The notes: generated by a model from the sequence alone, not told the origin. Counted from the first letter of the stretch, positions 5,803 through 12,921 are shown. The stretch: 15,302 nucleotides of DNA from Candidatus Kaiserbacteria bacterium (GCA_020428895.1 JAGQLZ010000012.1:1-15302); one strand, 5' to 3'. Translations and numbers: made by a program.

Positions 5803-6252
5803 ATGGAAAATCGGATAATTCCAGATTTGGATTCGTTAAGAGAATTCGCTAAAGAGGTTTTGGATATATCAGTAAACAAGTTTACCAACCAAGCGGGAGT
5901 GATTGCTTTAAATGGTGAATTAGGAGCCGGTAAGACTGCTTTTGTGCAACAAATAGCTAAAGAGCTTAGTATTGCTGAAGCAATTACTAGTCCAACCTTT
6001 GTAATAATGAAAATGTATGAAATTGATTATGGGCAGTTTAAACAGTTGATACACATTGATGCTTACCGAATTGAGGAGGAGTCAGAAATGCTGGTACTGG
6101 GTTTTGGAGAGCTTTTGGAAGATAAAGAGAATTTAATTTGTATCGAGTGGGCCGATAATATCAAAGGTTTATTACCGGAAAATCAGATTCAGCTCAATTT
6201 TGAATTAACTGGTAATAAGGAAGAAAGGAGTGTAAATATTTATGGCAACTAA
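5803..6252 (+). CDS. tsaE: tRNA t6A37 biosynthesis ATPase TsaE
   Basis: P-loop ATPase that works with TsaB and TsaD to install threonylcarbamoyl on A37 of ANN-decoding tRNAs, including the tRNA-Lys found in this window. At 149 aa it has typical length. It shows Walker A NGELGAGKT (37-45), the ITSPTFVIM segment (61-69), HIDAYRI (84-90) and the Walker B-like LICIEWAD (111-118). The start lies 7 nt after an extended -10 box and has no Shine-Dalgarno, so it is likely leaderless. The stop overlaps the polA start by 11 nt, indicating an operon. Immediately before the junction its C-terminal codons carry a strong AAAGGAG ribosome site for polA. Confidence 0.95.
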   Translation: MENRIIPDLDSLREFAKEVLDISVNKFTNQAGVIALNGELGAGKTAFVQQIAKELSIAEAITSPTFVIMKMYEIDYGQFKQLIHIDAYRIEEESEMLVLGFGELLEDKENLICIEWADNIKGLLPENQIQLNFELTGNKEERSVNIYGN

Positions 6253-8638
6253 AAAAACAGATAAATCAAAGACTCTAGTTTTACTAGACGCCCACGCTAT
6301 TTTGCATCGGGCTTACCACGCTTTGCCGGATTTTTCTTCACCGTCTGGTGAACCGACTGGAGCGCTCTATGGCGTCGTGGCGATGCTTTTGAAAATTATT
6401 GAGGAACTGAAACCTGACTACATCGCAGCGTGTTTTGATTTGCCCGAACCAACTTACCGCCACGACGCTTACGCCGACTACAAATCCGGACGTAAGAAAA
6501 CTGATGATACATTAGTGCAACAAATTGTTCGTTCCAGAGACATTTTTGAAGCATTTGGAGTACCAATCTACGAACATGCTGGTTTTGAGGCTGACGACAT
6601 ACTAGGCACCATTGCTCATCAACTAAAAGATGATAAAGACATGAAAGTTATTATTGCTTCTGGTGATATGGATACTTTGCAGTGTGTTGATAAAAACCGT
6701 GTCCAAGTTTACACCCTTAAAAAAGGTATTAAAGACACAATTCTCTATAACCAAAAAGCCGTATTAGAAAGATTTGGTTTTGGTCCAGAACTGATTCCTG
6801 ACTACAAAGGTTTGCGTGGTGACCCATCAGATAACATTCCGGGTATTGCTGGAATTGGCGAGAAGACGGCTACTGAACTGATTACTAAATTTGGGGGAAT
6901 TGATGATATTTATAAAAAGCTTAAAAAAAGTGAAGATAAATTCATTGAAGCTGGCATTAAGCCACGAATAGTTAAGTTGCTTAAAGACGGTGAAGAGGAT
7001 GCGCAGTTCTCAAAGATGTTAGCTACCATTCGCTTAGATTCTCCAATTGAATATAAAATCCCAGAAATAACTTGGAGAGAAAAATTAGATATAGAAATGG
7101 TTTTAAAATTATTTGCTGAATTAGGTTTTCGAACCTTGGGTGATCGGGTGCGGACTTTGTTTGAGGTCGAGGATGAAATAAGTCAGACTGGGGAAGCAAT
7201 TGATCCAGAACGGATTGAGAAAGCAGTTATTGCTTTATGGCTTCTTGAGAGTGATACCACTAATCCTACCTACGAAGATTTAAAATCTTACGCCAGAGCT
7301 CATCATTTAGGTGATGATTTTGCTAATTGGGAAAAGCATTTGTTAGATAATCTCCAAAAACAAAATTTAAAATCTCTATACGAAGATATTGAGTTACCTT
7401 TGATATCAGTAATTAAGTACATGCGAGAATGCGGTATTAAACTCGATGTTAAATATTTAGCTAATTTATCAAAAACTCTCCATAAAGAATTATCCGGAAT
7501 TGAAAAAAGAATTTATGAACATGCTGGTACGGAGTTCAATATCAATTCACCAAAACAACTTGGAGAAATTTTATACGATACCCTAGAACTAAAACCAAAA
7601 AACGCTAAGAAAACGGCTGGTGGTCAGCGTTCAACCAAAGAGTCTGAATTAGACAAGATGAAAGAAGATCACCCAATCATTAAAGAAATTTTACGTTATC
7701 GAGAACTGCATAAATTACTCTCCACTTACATAGATAATTTGCCAGAAATGGTTGGTAAAGATGGACGACTACACAGTAGCTTATTGCAAACTGGTACCAC
7801 TACTGGTCGTATGGCTAGCAAAGACCCAAATCTTCAGAATATTCCAGTGCGCAGTGAAGAAGGACGAGCGGTCCGCGGGGCGTTTGTGGCAGAGGAGGGT
7901 TATAGTTTGGTAGCTATAGATTATTCTCAGATTGAGTTGCGGATTGCGGCCATGCTTTCTAATGACTTAAGTTTGGTGGATATTTTTAAACGAGGGGAAG
8001 ATGTTCATACGGGAGTAGCTATTAGAGTATTTGGTGTTGATGCCGATGATGTAACCCCCGATATGCGCCGTAAGGCTAAAGTAATTAACTTTGGAATTCT
8101 TTACGGTATGGGAGTAAATGCTTTACGACAAAATTTAGGTGACGAAACTAGTCGGGCTGAAGCGCAAGAATTTTTAAATTCATATTTTAATACTTTTACA
8201 AGATTAGCTGAGTATCTAGAAGAGACTAAAGAATTTGCCCGTAAACACGGCTACACGGTTACGATGTTCAATCGGCGGCGACACTTCCCAGGTATTGCCT
8301 CAAGTGTTCCGTTCATTCGAGCTTCAGCAGAACGAATGGCCATTAACGCTCCAATCCAAGGAACTGAAGGAGATGTCTTAAGGATTGCAATGCGAGATAT
8401 ATACGCTTGGATAAATAGAGTTAAGCAAAAAGATTCAGTCAGGATGTTACTGCAAGTTCATGATGAATTGGTGTTTGAAATTAAAAATAATCAAGTTGAT
8501 GAGGTTGTGCCCGAGCTTGTAAAAATTATGGAAGCGGTTTTTACAGAAAAAGAAACTCACGGTGTGCCAGTTAAGGTGGAGGTTAAGGTTGGCCAGAATT
8601 GGCAACAGATGGAAGGTTGGAGTAGTCCTGCTGTTTAA
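6242..8638 (+). CDS. polA: DNA polymerase I (5' nuclease plus polymerase, no recognisable 3'-5' exonuclease)
   Basis: Repair and Okazaki-fragment polymerase. The 5' nuclease domain covers about 10-300 (LLDAHAILHRAYHALP, GFEADDILG with D118/D119, SGDMDTLQ, RGDPSDNIPGIAGIGEKTA). The polymerase domain covers about 400-790, with TTTGRMASKDPNLQNIP, motif A VAIDYSQIELR (D560), motif B RRKAKVINFGILYG (R609, K613, F617, Y621) and motif C LQVHDELVFE (D741, E742). F617 is the position where Phe favours deoxy over dideoxy substrates. The stretch between them (about 305-395) is only some 90 aa and lacks the DEDD acids, so proofreading is absent. AAAGGAG lies 11 nt before the ATG, inside tsaE, showing translation by Shine-Dalgarno within this operon. 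The last codons and stop (SPAV, TAA) lie inside the left arm of the palindromic element at 8624, so the natural C-terminus may have been altered. Confidence 0.97.
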   Translation: MATKKTDKSKTLVLLDAHAILHRAYHALPDFSSPSGEPTGALYGVVAMLLKIIEELKPDYIAACFDLPEPTYRHDAYADYKSGRKKTDDTLVQQIVRSRDIFEAFGVPIYEHAGFEADDILGTIAHQLKDDKDMKVIIASGDMDTLQCVDKNRVQVYTLKKGIKDTILYNQKAVLERFGFGPELIPDYKGLRGDPSDNIPGIAGIGEKTATELITKFGGIDDIYKKLKKSEDKFIEAGIKPRIVKLLKDGEEDAQFSKMLATIRLDSPIEYKIPEITWREKLDIEMVLKLFAELGFRTLGDRVRTLFEVEDEISQTGEAIDPERIEKAVIALWLLESDTTNPTYEDLKSYARAHHLGDDFANWEKHLLDNLQKQNLKSLYEDIELPLISVIKYMRECGIKLDVKYLANLSKTLHKELSGIEKRIYEHAGTEFNINSPKQLGEILYDTLELKPKNAKKTAGGQRSTKESELDKMKEDHPIIKEILRYRELHKLLSTYIDNLPEMVGKDGRLHSSLLQTGTTTGRMASKDPNLQNIPVRSEEGRAVRGAFVAEEGYSLVAIDYSQIELRIAAMLSNDLSLVDIFKRGEDVHTGVAIRVFGVDADDVTPDMRRKAKVINFGILYGMGVNALRQNLGDETSRAEAQEFLNSYFNTFTRLAEYLEETKEFARKHGYTVTMFNRRRHFPGIASSVPFIRASAERMAINAPIQGTEGDVLRIAMRDIYAWINRVKQKDSVRMLLQVHDELVFEIKNNQVDEVVPELVKIMEAVFTEKETHGVPVKVEVKVGQNWQQMEGWSSPAV

Positions 8639-8758
8639 TTTTAAACACGCATTTTCGTCCCAGCGGACGAACTGCTCCGCTCGTCATTTTGACGCCATAT
8701 AAATATGTCGGCCATGCTCAAAATAACTCCGCGAGGTTTAAAATTAAACAGCAGGACT
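8624..8758. mobile_element. Palindromic element with perfect 23-bp terminal inverted repeats (MITE-like)
   Basis: The arms 8624-8646 and 8736-8758 are perfect inverted repeats of 23 bp around an 89-nt core. The core is more GC-rich than its flanks and carries further hairpins: TTCGTCC/GGACGAA around a CAGC loop, CGTCA/TGACG, and ATTTTGA pairing with TCAAAAT. The left arm contains the polA stop codon. No transposase is encoded. No target-site duplication is obvious at the edges. It could be a non-autonomous mobile repeat, a REP-like intergenic palindrome or a strong bidirectional termination or processing structure. The inverted repeat is certain, but the mobile-element label is not. Confidence 0.5.
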
Positions 8759-8810
8759 CTTGGTGGAGATAGATAATCGCTTCGCTCGCGCCTAAGTACA
8801 AATTATACGT

Positions 8811-8816
8811 TAGAAT
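8811..8816 (+). promoter_or_regulatory. -10 box of holA (leaderless)
   Basis: TAGAAT ends 7 nt before the holA ATG and is preceded by CGT, as in two other genes here. No Shine-Dalgarno and no clear -35 are seen. It lies 52 nt beyond the palindromic element, which cuts holA off from the tsaE-polA transcript. Confidence 0.55.
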
Positions 8817-8823
8817 ACTCAAT

Positions 8824-9522
8824 ATGCTTCAGGTTTATTTTGGTAACGATACGATTGCGATTAGACAAGCGGCTTTTTCAGCGGCTGAAAAAGCCGCGGT
8901 TGAAGCAACTTTAAGTACCATTGATGCTGAATCCTATCAGCTCGGTATGTTGGCTGACACACTTGGAGCAGTGTCACTATTTGGTGGTAAAGAAGTTTTT
9001 ATTCTAGATAATCCTAGTACTGACGAAAATTTTAATAAAGAAGTAATTAATTCTTTAGATGCTTGTTCGGCCTCAGAACATACTTTTATTGTTATCGAAG
9101 GACCATTGTTGGTTGGTGAGAAAAAACCTTATCAAGCTCATGCAGCAGTTGTCGAAGAATTTAAAAGAGTAGCTGAAGATCGGTTTAATATTTTTTCAAT
9201 GACTGATGCATTAATTCGAAAAGATAAGAAGACACTATGGCTATTGCTTCAACAGGCGGTACGGGCCGGCCTCAGTGCGGAGGAAATCATCGGAACCTTA
9301 TGGTGGCAGTTAAAGACTATTCGGTTAGCCTCACTGACCAGCTCAGAAACTGAGGCCGGCCTCAAACCTTTTCCATACAAAAAAGCTAAACAAGCTTTAA
9401 ATAAATTTCCGCAAGAAGAAGTAGAAAAAATATCACGGTCGCTACTAGCTTTATATCATGATGGACACGCTGGTCTGACTGATATTGATTTAGCACTAGA
9501 ACGCTGGGTGTTAACGTTATAA
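8824..9522 (+). CDS. holA: DNA polymerase III subunit delta, short form
   Basis: Clamp-loader delta subunit, which opens the beta sliding clamp. The start MLQVYFGNDT matches the family opening (YGND/E). DTLGAVSLFGGKEVFILDNP (45-64) matches the LF..k.vvvv segment. The C-terminal region has GLSAEEIIGTLWWQLKTIRLA (149-169) and FPYKKAKQALNKFPQEEVEKISRSLLALYHDGHAGLTDIDLALERWVL, the typical delta collar end with the D-x-x-L-A-L-E motif. It is 232 aa against about 340 in Escherichia coli, with the middle lid region shortened. It probably uses its own leaderless promoter at 8811. Two copies of the GC-rich octamer GGCCGGCC occur in the gene, each encoding Ala-Gly-Leu. The downstream channel gene has a -10 box inside the holA stop. 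Confidence 0.88.
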   Translation: MLQVYFGNDTIAIRQAAFSAAEKAAVEATLSTIDAESYQLGMLADTLGAVSLFGGKEVFILDNPSTDENFNKEVINSLDACSASEHTFIVIEGPLLVGEKKPYQAHAAVVEEFKRVAEDRFNIFSMTDALIRKDKKTLWLLLQQAVRAGLSAEEIIGTLWWQLKTIRLASLTSSETEAGLKPFPYKKAKQALNKFPQEEVEKISRSLLALYHDGHAGLTDIDLALERWVLTL

Positions 9523-9523
9523 T
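9518..9523 (+). promoter_or_regulatory. -10 box of the channel gene, embedded in the holA stop
   Basis: Consensus TATAAT, preceded by CGT, ends 6 nt before the ATG at 9530. Bases 9520-9522 are the holA TAA stop codon, so one short stretch ends one gene and starts the next. Confidence 0.55.
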
Positions 9524-9529
9524 AAAGCC

Positions 9530-10222
9530 ATGTCTTTTTTAGAAAACGCTTTTACTGCTAATAACACTAAAATTTATCGTAGAGTTCAAGATTTTTTAGC
9601 AGTAGTTACCTTACTATCCATTTTAAGTTTGGTATTAGAAACTGTGCCGGCCCTAAGTTCGTATCACAAATTTTTTGTTTTTGTTGAGTGGTTGGCGGTG
9701 TTAATTTTTTCTTTTGAATATTTAGCTCGATTGAAAGTTAGTCATCCAAAATGGAAATACCCGCTAAGTTTTTTTGGAATCATCGACTTAGTAGCCATTC
9801 TTCCGACTTTCATTGGTCTTGGTAATTTTACTTTCTTAAAATCTGCACGAGCCTTAAGAATTATTAGAATGCTCCGTATGATGCGTTTAGCAAAGATGAG
9901 TCGAAGAGGCCTAGTGAGTGAAAAGGATACCAGTATTCTGGCTTTAAATGTAATAATTTATTTTGCTGTTTTACTAACAGCCTTGTTGTTTACTGGTACC
10001 GCCATGTACTTAGTTGAGCCAAATATTTCAGCTTTTTCTAGTATTCCCGCAGGCATGTGGTGGTCATTAAAGGTCTTTATGGCAGGTATTCAAGTGGTTG
10101 AGCCAAGTACCTTCTTAGGAGAAATATTTTTTGTATTAACTCGATTTATTGGGTTATTGTTACTAGGACTGCTGGTTGGTGTAGTCGGAAATGTCTTTAG
10201 GATAATTTTGATAGAGAAGTAA
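9530..10222 (+). CDS. Voltage-gated ion channel-like protein with a non-canonical pore
   Basis: Six-segment membrane protein of the voltage-gated cation channel family. S1 is about 23-42, S2 47-66, S3 79-97, and S5 and S6 about 137-162 and 199-227. S4 (104-122) carries basic residues at every third position: K104, R107, R110, R113, R116, R119, K122, a textbook voltage sensor. The pore entry SIPAGMWWSL (171-180) matches potassium channels, and LGEI follows at about 196. Between them the expected TVGYGD filter is replaced by KVFMAGIQVVEPST, one residue shorter. Selectivity therefore cannot be assumed to be for potassium. It may conduct another ion, conduct poorly or act only as a sensor. No C-terminal cytoplasmic regulatory domain is present. 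The start is supported by a TATAAT box 6 nt upstream. No obvious strong terminator follows. Confidence 0.85.
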   Translation: MSFLENAFTANNTKIYRRVQDFLAVVTLLSILSLVLETVPALSSYHKFFVFVEWLAVLIFSFEYLARLKVSHPKWKYPLSFFGIIDLVAILPTFIGLGNFTFLKSARALRIIRMLRMMRLAKMSRRGLVSEKDTSILALNVIIYFAVLLTALLFTGTAMYLVEPNISAFSSIPAGMWWSLKVFMAGIQVVEPSTFLGEIFFVLTRFIGLLLLGLLVGVVGNVFRIILIEK

Positions 10223-10239
10223 ATACGTTTCTAAAATGT

Positions 10240-10268
10240 ATAGAAAAATATATTTTCTATGTTATAGT
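10240..10268 (+). promoter_or_regulatory. Likely promoter of tRNA-Lys, overlapped by a palindrome
   Basis: TAGAAA (10241-10246), 16 nt, TATAGT (10263-10268), with a start near 10275. An inverted repeat ATAGAAAA (10240-10247) with TTTTCTAT (10253-10260) overlaps the -35 and spacer. It could be an operator or a weak end to the channel transcript, but no U tract follows. Confidence 0.45.
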
Positions 10269-10280
10269 GTCTGACGATTT

Positions 10281-10380
10281 ATAGAAACCACTGTCCGCCC
10301 ATAGCTCAGTTGGTAGAGCAGCGGCCTTTTAAGCCGAGGGTCCCAGGTTCGAGTCCTGGTGGGCGGACAGTGGTTTTTAT
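10281..10380 (+). terminator. Extended tRNA helix acting as terminator
   Basis: The 14 nt before the tRNA (10281-10294) pair with the 14 nt after it (10367-10380), with a single G-U wobble. This continues the acceptor stem to 21 bp and ends in T5. The whole precursor is thus a giant hairpin with a U tail, which can act as terminator and as RNase P and 3'-processing substrate. Confidence 0.65.
10295..10367 (+). tRNA. tRNA-Lys (anticodon TTT)
   Basis: Complete cloverleaf: acceptor CCGCCCA (10295-10301) with TGGGCGG (10360-10366), D stem GCTC/GAGC, anticodon stem 10321-10325 with 10333-10337, loop CTTTTAA with anticodon TTT at 10328-10330, T stem CCAGG/CCTGG with loop TTCGAGT, and discriminator A at 10367. 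Pair 27-43 is a G-A mismatch. CCA is not encoded, so it must be added by a nucleotidyltransferase. It decodes AAA and AAG and is an expected substrate of the t6A pathway to which TsaE belongs. The flanks extend the acceptor helix to about 21 bp. Confidence 0.97.
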
Positions 10381-10509
10381 TATTTTAAAGCTAATTTTGT
10401 CTCTTTGGATTTCCTTATTCCTTACAGGAACTGTACATCGTGTCGTTATTCTTTTCGTTTTACTCAAGAATAACTGGTACGATCTTGAGAAAGTCTGGAA
10501 GGCTTTTTA

Positions 10510-10540
10510 AACCGCTTGTAAGTACAGCGGTTATAATTTT
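10510..10540. terminator. Hairpin between tRNA-Lys and doxX
   Basis: Stem AACCGCT (10510-10516) with AGCGGTT (10526-10532), 9-nt loop. On the plus strand TATAATTTT follows; on the minus strand it lies just after the doxX stop and lacks a U run. It is a plausible weak bidirectional terminator. The stretch 10381-10509 before it holds no gene I can support. Confidence 0.45.
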
Positions 10541-10940
10541 AGATTGGTAAATCAACCGCCAAAATACCAGCTCCGGTAATAAATAGACTGATTGATACAG
10601 CTATTAATAAAATATAAAAATAAACTCCAGGAATACTTGGGTGGTCAAGATGCTTTTTCCAATAAAGCATCTTGATAGACATGATAACCACTACAATAGC
10701 CGCATACTGTAAGTAAGAGCCGGCGATAAACATTCCACCAGCGATTATTTCTGTGTACGCAAATATATAAATAGCTAATCCGCGGTAGGGAAACCAAGGA
10801 AAAGCTGGGAGTTTATCTGCCAAATCATATTTATAACTAAGGTGTCTAAATCCAAAGTATATAAGAATTAAACCGACAACTAATCGTAGAAATAAGTAAG
10901 CGCCAAGAGCTAAAAATTGAGTAGGAAATGGATTTAGCAT
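10539..10940 (-). CDS. DoxX-family membrane protein
   Basis: Small integral membrane protein with four predicted helices (about 10-31, 54-75, 77-94 and 106-128). The first helix ends RLVVGLILIYFGFRHL, and the second carries E64 in AYTEIIAGGMFIAGSYLQYAA; both fit the DoxX pattern (R-x-x-x-G, then E-x-x-x-G). DoxX relatives are linked to redox balance and quinone-dependent processes, but no substrate can be assigned here. At 133 aa it has family length. It is divergent from the spoU-type gene with only 24 nt between starts. A TACACT box on the minus strand (complement 10953-10958), 12 nt before the ATG, would give a leader of about 5 nt. Confidence 0.75.
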   Translation of the reverse strand: MLNPFPTQFLALGAYLFLRLVVGLILIYFGFRHLSYKYDLADKLPAFPWFPYRGLAIYIFAYTEIIAGGMFIAGSYLQYAAIVVVIMSIKMLYWKKHLDHPSIPGVYFYILLIAVSISLFITGAGILAVDLPI

Positions 10941-10951
10941 AGGATTTTTGA

Positions 10952-10958
10952 TAGTGTA
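10952..10958. promoter_or_regulatory. Shared divergent -10 region of doxX and the spoU-type gene
   Basis: The plus strand reads TAGTGT (10952-10957), 7 nt before the ATG at 10965. The minus strand reads TACACT (complement 10953-10958), 12 nt before the doxX ATG. The two weak boxes overlap on opposite strands, so the two polymerases could not bind at the same time. Confidence 0.35.
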
Positions 10959-10964
10959 GCACGA

Positions 10965-11435
10965 ATGAAGTCAGTATTACTCTACAATATTAGAAGTCGC
11001 CATAATGTCGGTTCAGTTTTTCGTACCGCTGACGGAGCTGGAGTTAACCAGATTTTTCTCTATGGTTACACTCCTAGACCGGTTGATCGATTTGGTCGTT
11101 TAGTTGAGGCTATTAATAAAACAGCTTTAGGTGCCAGCGAAGTTATTCCTTGGTTTGAAGTTGAAGTTATTGGTGACTTCATTAAACAACAGCAAGCTAA
11201 AAGGATAAAAGTTGTTGCCATCGAGCAGTCAGCCAAGTCAGTTGTGATTGCTGATTATCAAGAACCAGATAATGTTTTATATATACTAGGCAGTGAAGTT
11301 GAGGGGTTGCCAGAAGAAGTTTTAGCGATGTCTGACATAATAGTCGAGTTACCAATGTGTGGCACCAAAGAATCACTAAATGTTTCGGTGACAGCTGGCA
11401 TTGTTTTATATCATGCGCTTACTAGAAAAAAATAA
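10965..11435 (+). CDS. SpoU/TrmH-family RNA 2'-O-ribose methyltransferase
   Basis: SAM-dependent SPOUT enzyme that methylates the ribose 2'-OH of a tRNA or rRNA nucleotide. The three SPOUT motifs are clear: NIRSRHNVGSVFRTADGAGV (8-27, with N14 and R20), YILGSEVEGLP (106-116) and VELPMCGTKESLNVSVTAGIVLYH (127-150, with S137 and N139), which form the trefoil knot that binds SAM. At 156 aa it is a minimal version without the N-terminal substrate-binding domain of TrmH or RlmB, closer in size to TrmL. The exact target nucleotide cannot be told from the sequence. The start lies right behind a weak -10 box and has no Shine-Dalgarno. The gene overlaps the following Lnt-like gene, which suggests cotranscription. 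Confidence 0.92.
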   Translation: MKSVLLYNIRSRHNVGSVFRTADGAGVNQIFLYGYTPRPVDRFGRLVEAINKTALGASEVIPWFEVEVIGDFIKQQQAKRIKVVAIEQSAKSVVIADYQEPDNVLYILGSEVEGLPEEVLAMSDIIVELPMCGTKESLNVSVTAGIVLYHALTRKK

Positions 11436-12921
11436 TTTTTGGATAAAGTCTCTAATCTACATCTTAATCGGTTCGGTTATTGGAGTTTCTTATATAAGTC
11501 CGGTCTTATATTGGTTTGCTTTTTTGGGAGCATTTCTGTTTCTACTTGCTTTAGCTAAAGAAAATAAACGGTCAGCCACTCTGTGGGGAAGTTTTGTAGT
11601 TTTTACCACCGCTTTTTCTTGGTCTTTGGCTTGGTTTTATTCAATGTATCCAATTTTGTGGTTACCAGCAGAAATTGTTAATTATCAGATAACCATCATT
11701 ACTGCCTACTGGCTGACGTCATCTTTATGGCAAGGAATGGCGGGTGTATTTTTTGGTTTTGGTTTCTGGTATTTGTATAAAAATTACCAAAATAATTTAC
11801 TACTAGTTCCAGCTATTCCAATTCTGTGGGTTTTAACTGAAATTTTAGCCTCATTTAGTTTTTCTGTTTTTACTATTGGTGAACACATTGTGCCCAACGC
11901 AAATTTTAGTTTTGGTTACATTGGTTATATTTTAGCTAACAACCCGATTACCATACAGTTTGCTTATCTGGGCGGAGTTTATCTCATGTCTTTCGTAGTG
12001 ATTTTTGTAACTACGTTAGTTTGGGTTTTTCTAAATATAGACAAGAGTCAAATTAAGAACTTAATTATTTTGGCAGTGTTTGATACTGCTTGGATTGCTA
12101 CATTAATTTTAATTCTAATCTTTAAACCAACTGCTGTTGAGACTGATTATCAATATTCAGTAGCCGTGATTGAGACTGAATTTTCAGCCAGTGTTTTTAA
12201 ATCAGAAGAACTTTTTATGGCTCGACAGGAAGCTTTAAGCGAAGCGATTAAGGAAGCGATGAAGTTAAATCCAACCCATATTGTTTTGCCCGAAGATTCA
12301 CGTTTGCTTGATCCTAATTTTACAGTTCCCCAAACTAAGACATACCTAAATTTTGCCTATAATTACGACGGGGTATTGATTGATAGTGGCCGAAAGGAAT
12401 ATGAGAATGGCTCGGTGTTAAGAGCTATGATTTACGACGGGAAAGCCAATGAAATTTATCAGACTGATAAACAATACTTAGTACCACAGGGTGAGTTTGC
12501 ACCATACCTATACACCAGTTTGATAAGTCAGTTTATGTCAAAGGACACCTTGATGAAAATTAAAAAACAGTTTTCTTATCGTCCTGGCCCGCTTGTTAGT
12601 CAAGCTAAATTGCCGGCTAATATTCCAGCTATATTATTTTGCTTTGAGAGCGTGTCACCAGTTGGAGTAAAGAAAATCACCAAAGATAGAGAAGTTCCAT
12701 TTGTGGTTCATCCACTTTCTCATTCTTGGTTTAATGAAGCCGTTATTTTTTGGCATCAGCTTGATAACATGCTCAAGGTACAAGCGGTCTGGAATCAAGT
12801 TGATATTGTAAGTATTGCTAATAAAAGCCAGAGTAAAATTTACCGAAAAAGTGGTCATATAAAAATACCAGAGACAGTTAAAACTGGTGAGGAATGGAAA
12901 ATTTATACAGTAGATATTTAG
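11413..12921 (+). CDS. lnt: Apolipoprotein N-acyltransferase-like protein (Lnt family)
   Basis: Membrane protein with an N-terminal block of about seven to eight hydrophobic segments (residues about 10-238) followed by a nitrilase-type domain. The expected catalytic triad is present: Glu in IVLPEDS (E294 from this start), Lys in DKQYLVPQGEFAPY (K353) and Cys in LFCFES (C410), each in its Lnt-like context. Lnt adds a third acyl chain to lipoproteins. Divergence elsewhere is high, so a related acyl transfer or amidase reaction is possible. The ATG at 11413 overlaps the methyltransferase gene by 23 nt. A TTG at 11401 in the same frame is an alternative start, and no Shine-Dalgarno decides between them. 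The stop overlaps the stop of the convergent Mur ligase gene by 4 nt, with no terminator between them. Confidence 0.85.
   Translation: MRLLEKNNFWIKSLIYILIGSVIGVSYISPVLYWFAFLGAFLFLLALAKENKRSATLWGSFVVFTTAFSWSLAWFYSMYPILWLPAEIVNYQITIITAYWLTSSLWQGMAGVFFGFGFWYLYKNYQNNLLLVPAIPILWVLTEILASFSFSVFTIGEHIVPNANFSFGYIGYILANNPITIQFAYLGGVYLMSFVVIFVTTLVWVFLNIDKSQIKNLIILAVFDTAWIATLILILIFKPTAVETDYQYSVAVIETEFSASVFKSEELFMARQEALSEAIKEAMKLNPTHIVLPEDSRLLDPNFTVPQTKTYLNFAYNYDGVLIDSGRKEYENGSVLRAMIYDGKANEIYQTDKQYLVPQGEFAPYLYTSLISQFMSKDTLMKIKKQFSYRPGPLVSQAKLPANIPAILFCFESVSPVGVKKITKDREVPFVVHPLSHSWFNEAVIFWHQLDNMLKVQAVWNQVDIVSIANKSQSKIYRKSGHIKIPETVKTGEEWKIYTVDI

Noticed and set aside
10310..10510. 66-codon plus-strand ORF starting inside tRNA-Lys, with a hydrophobic C-terminal half
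   Set aside because: It begins within the tRNA, its first third is tRNA sequence in translation, and no ribosome site or promoter supports an internal start (GTG at 10370 lies in the terminator arm).
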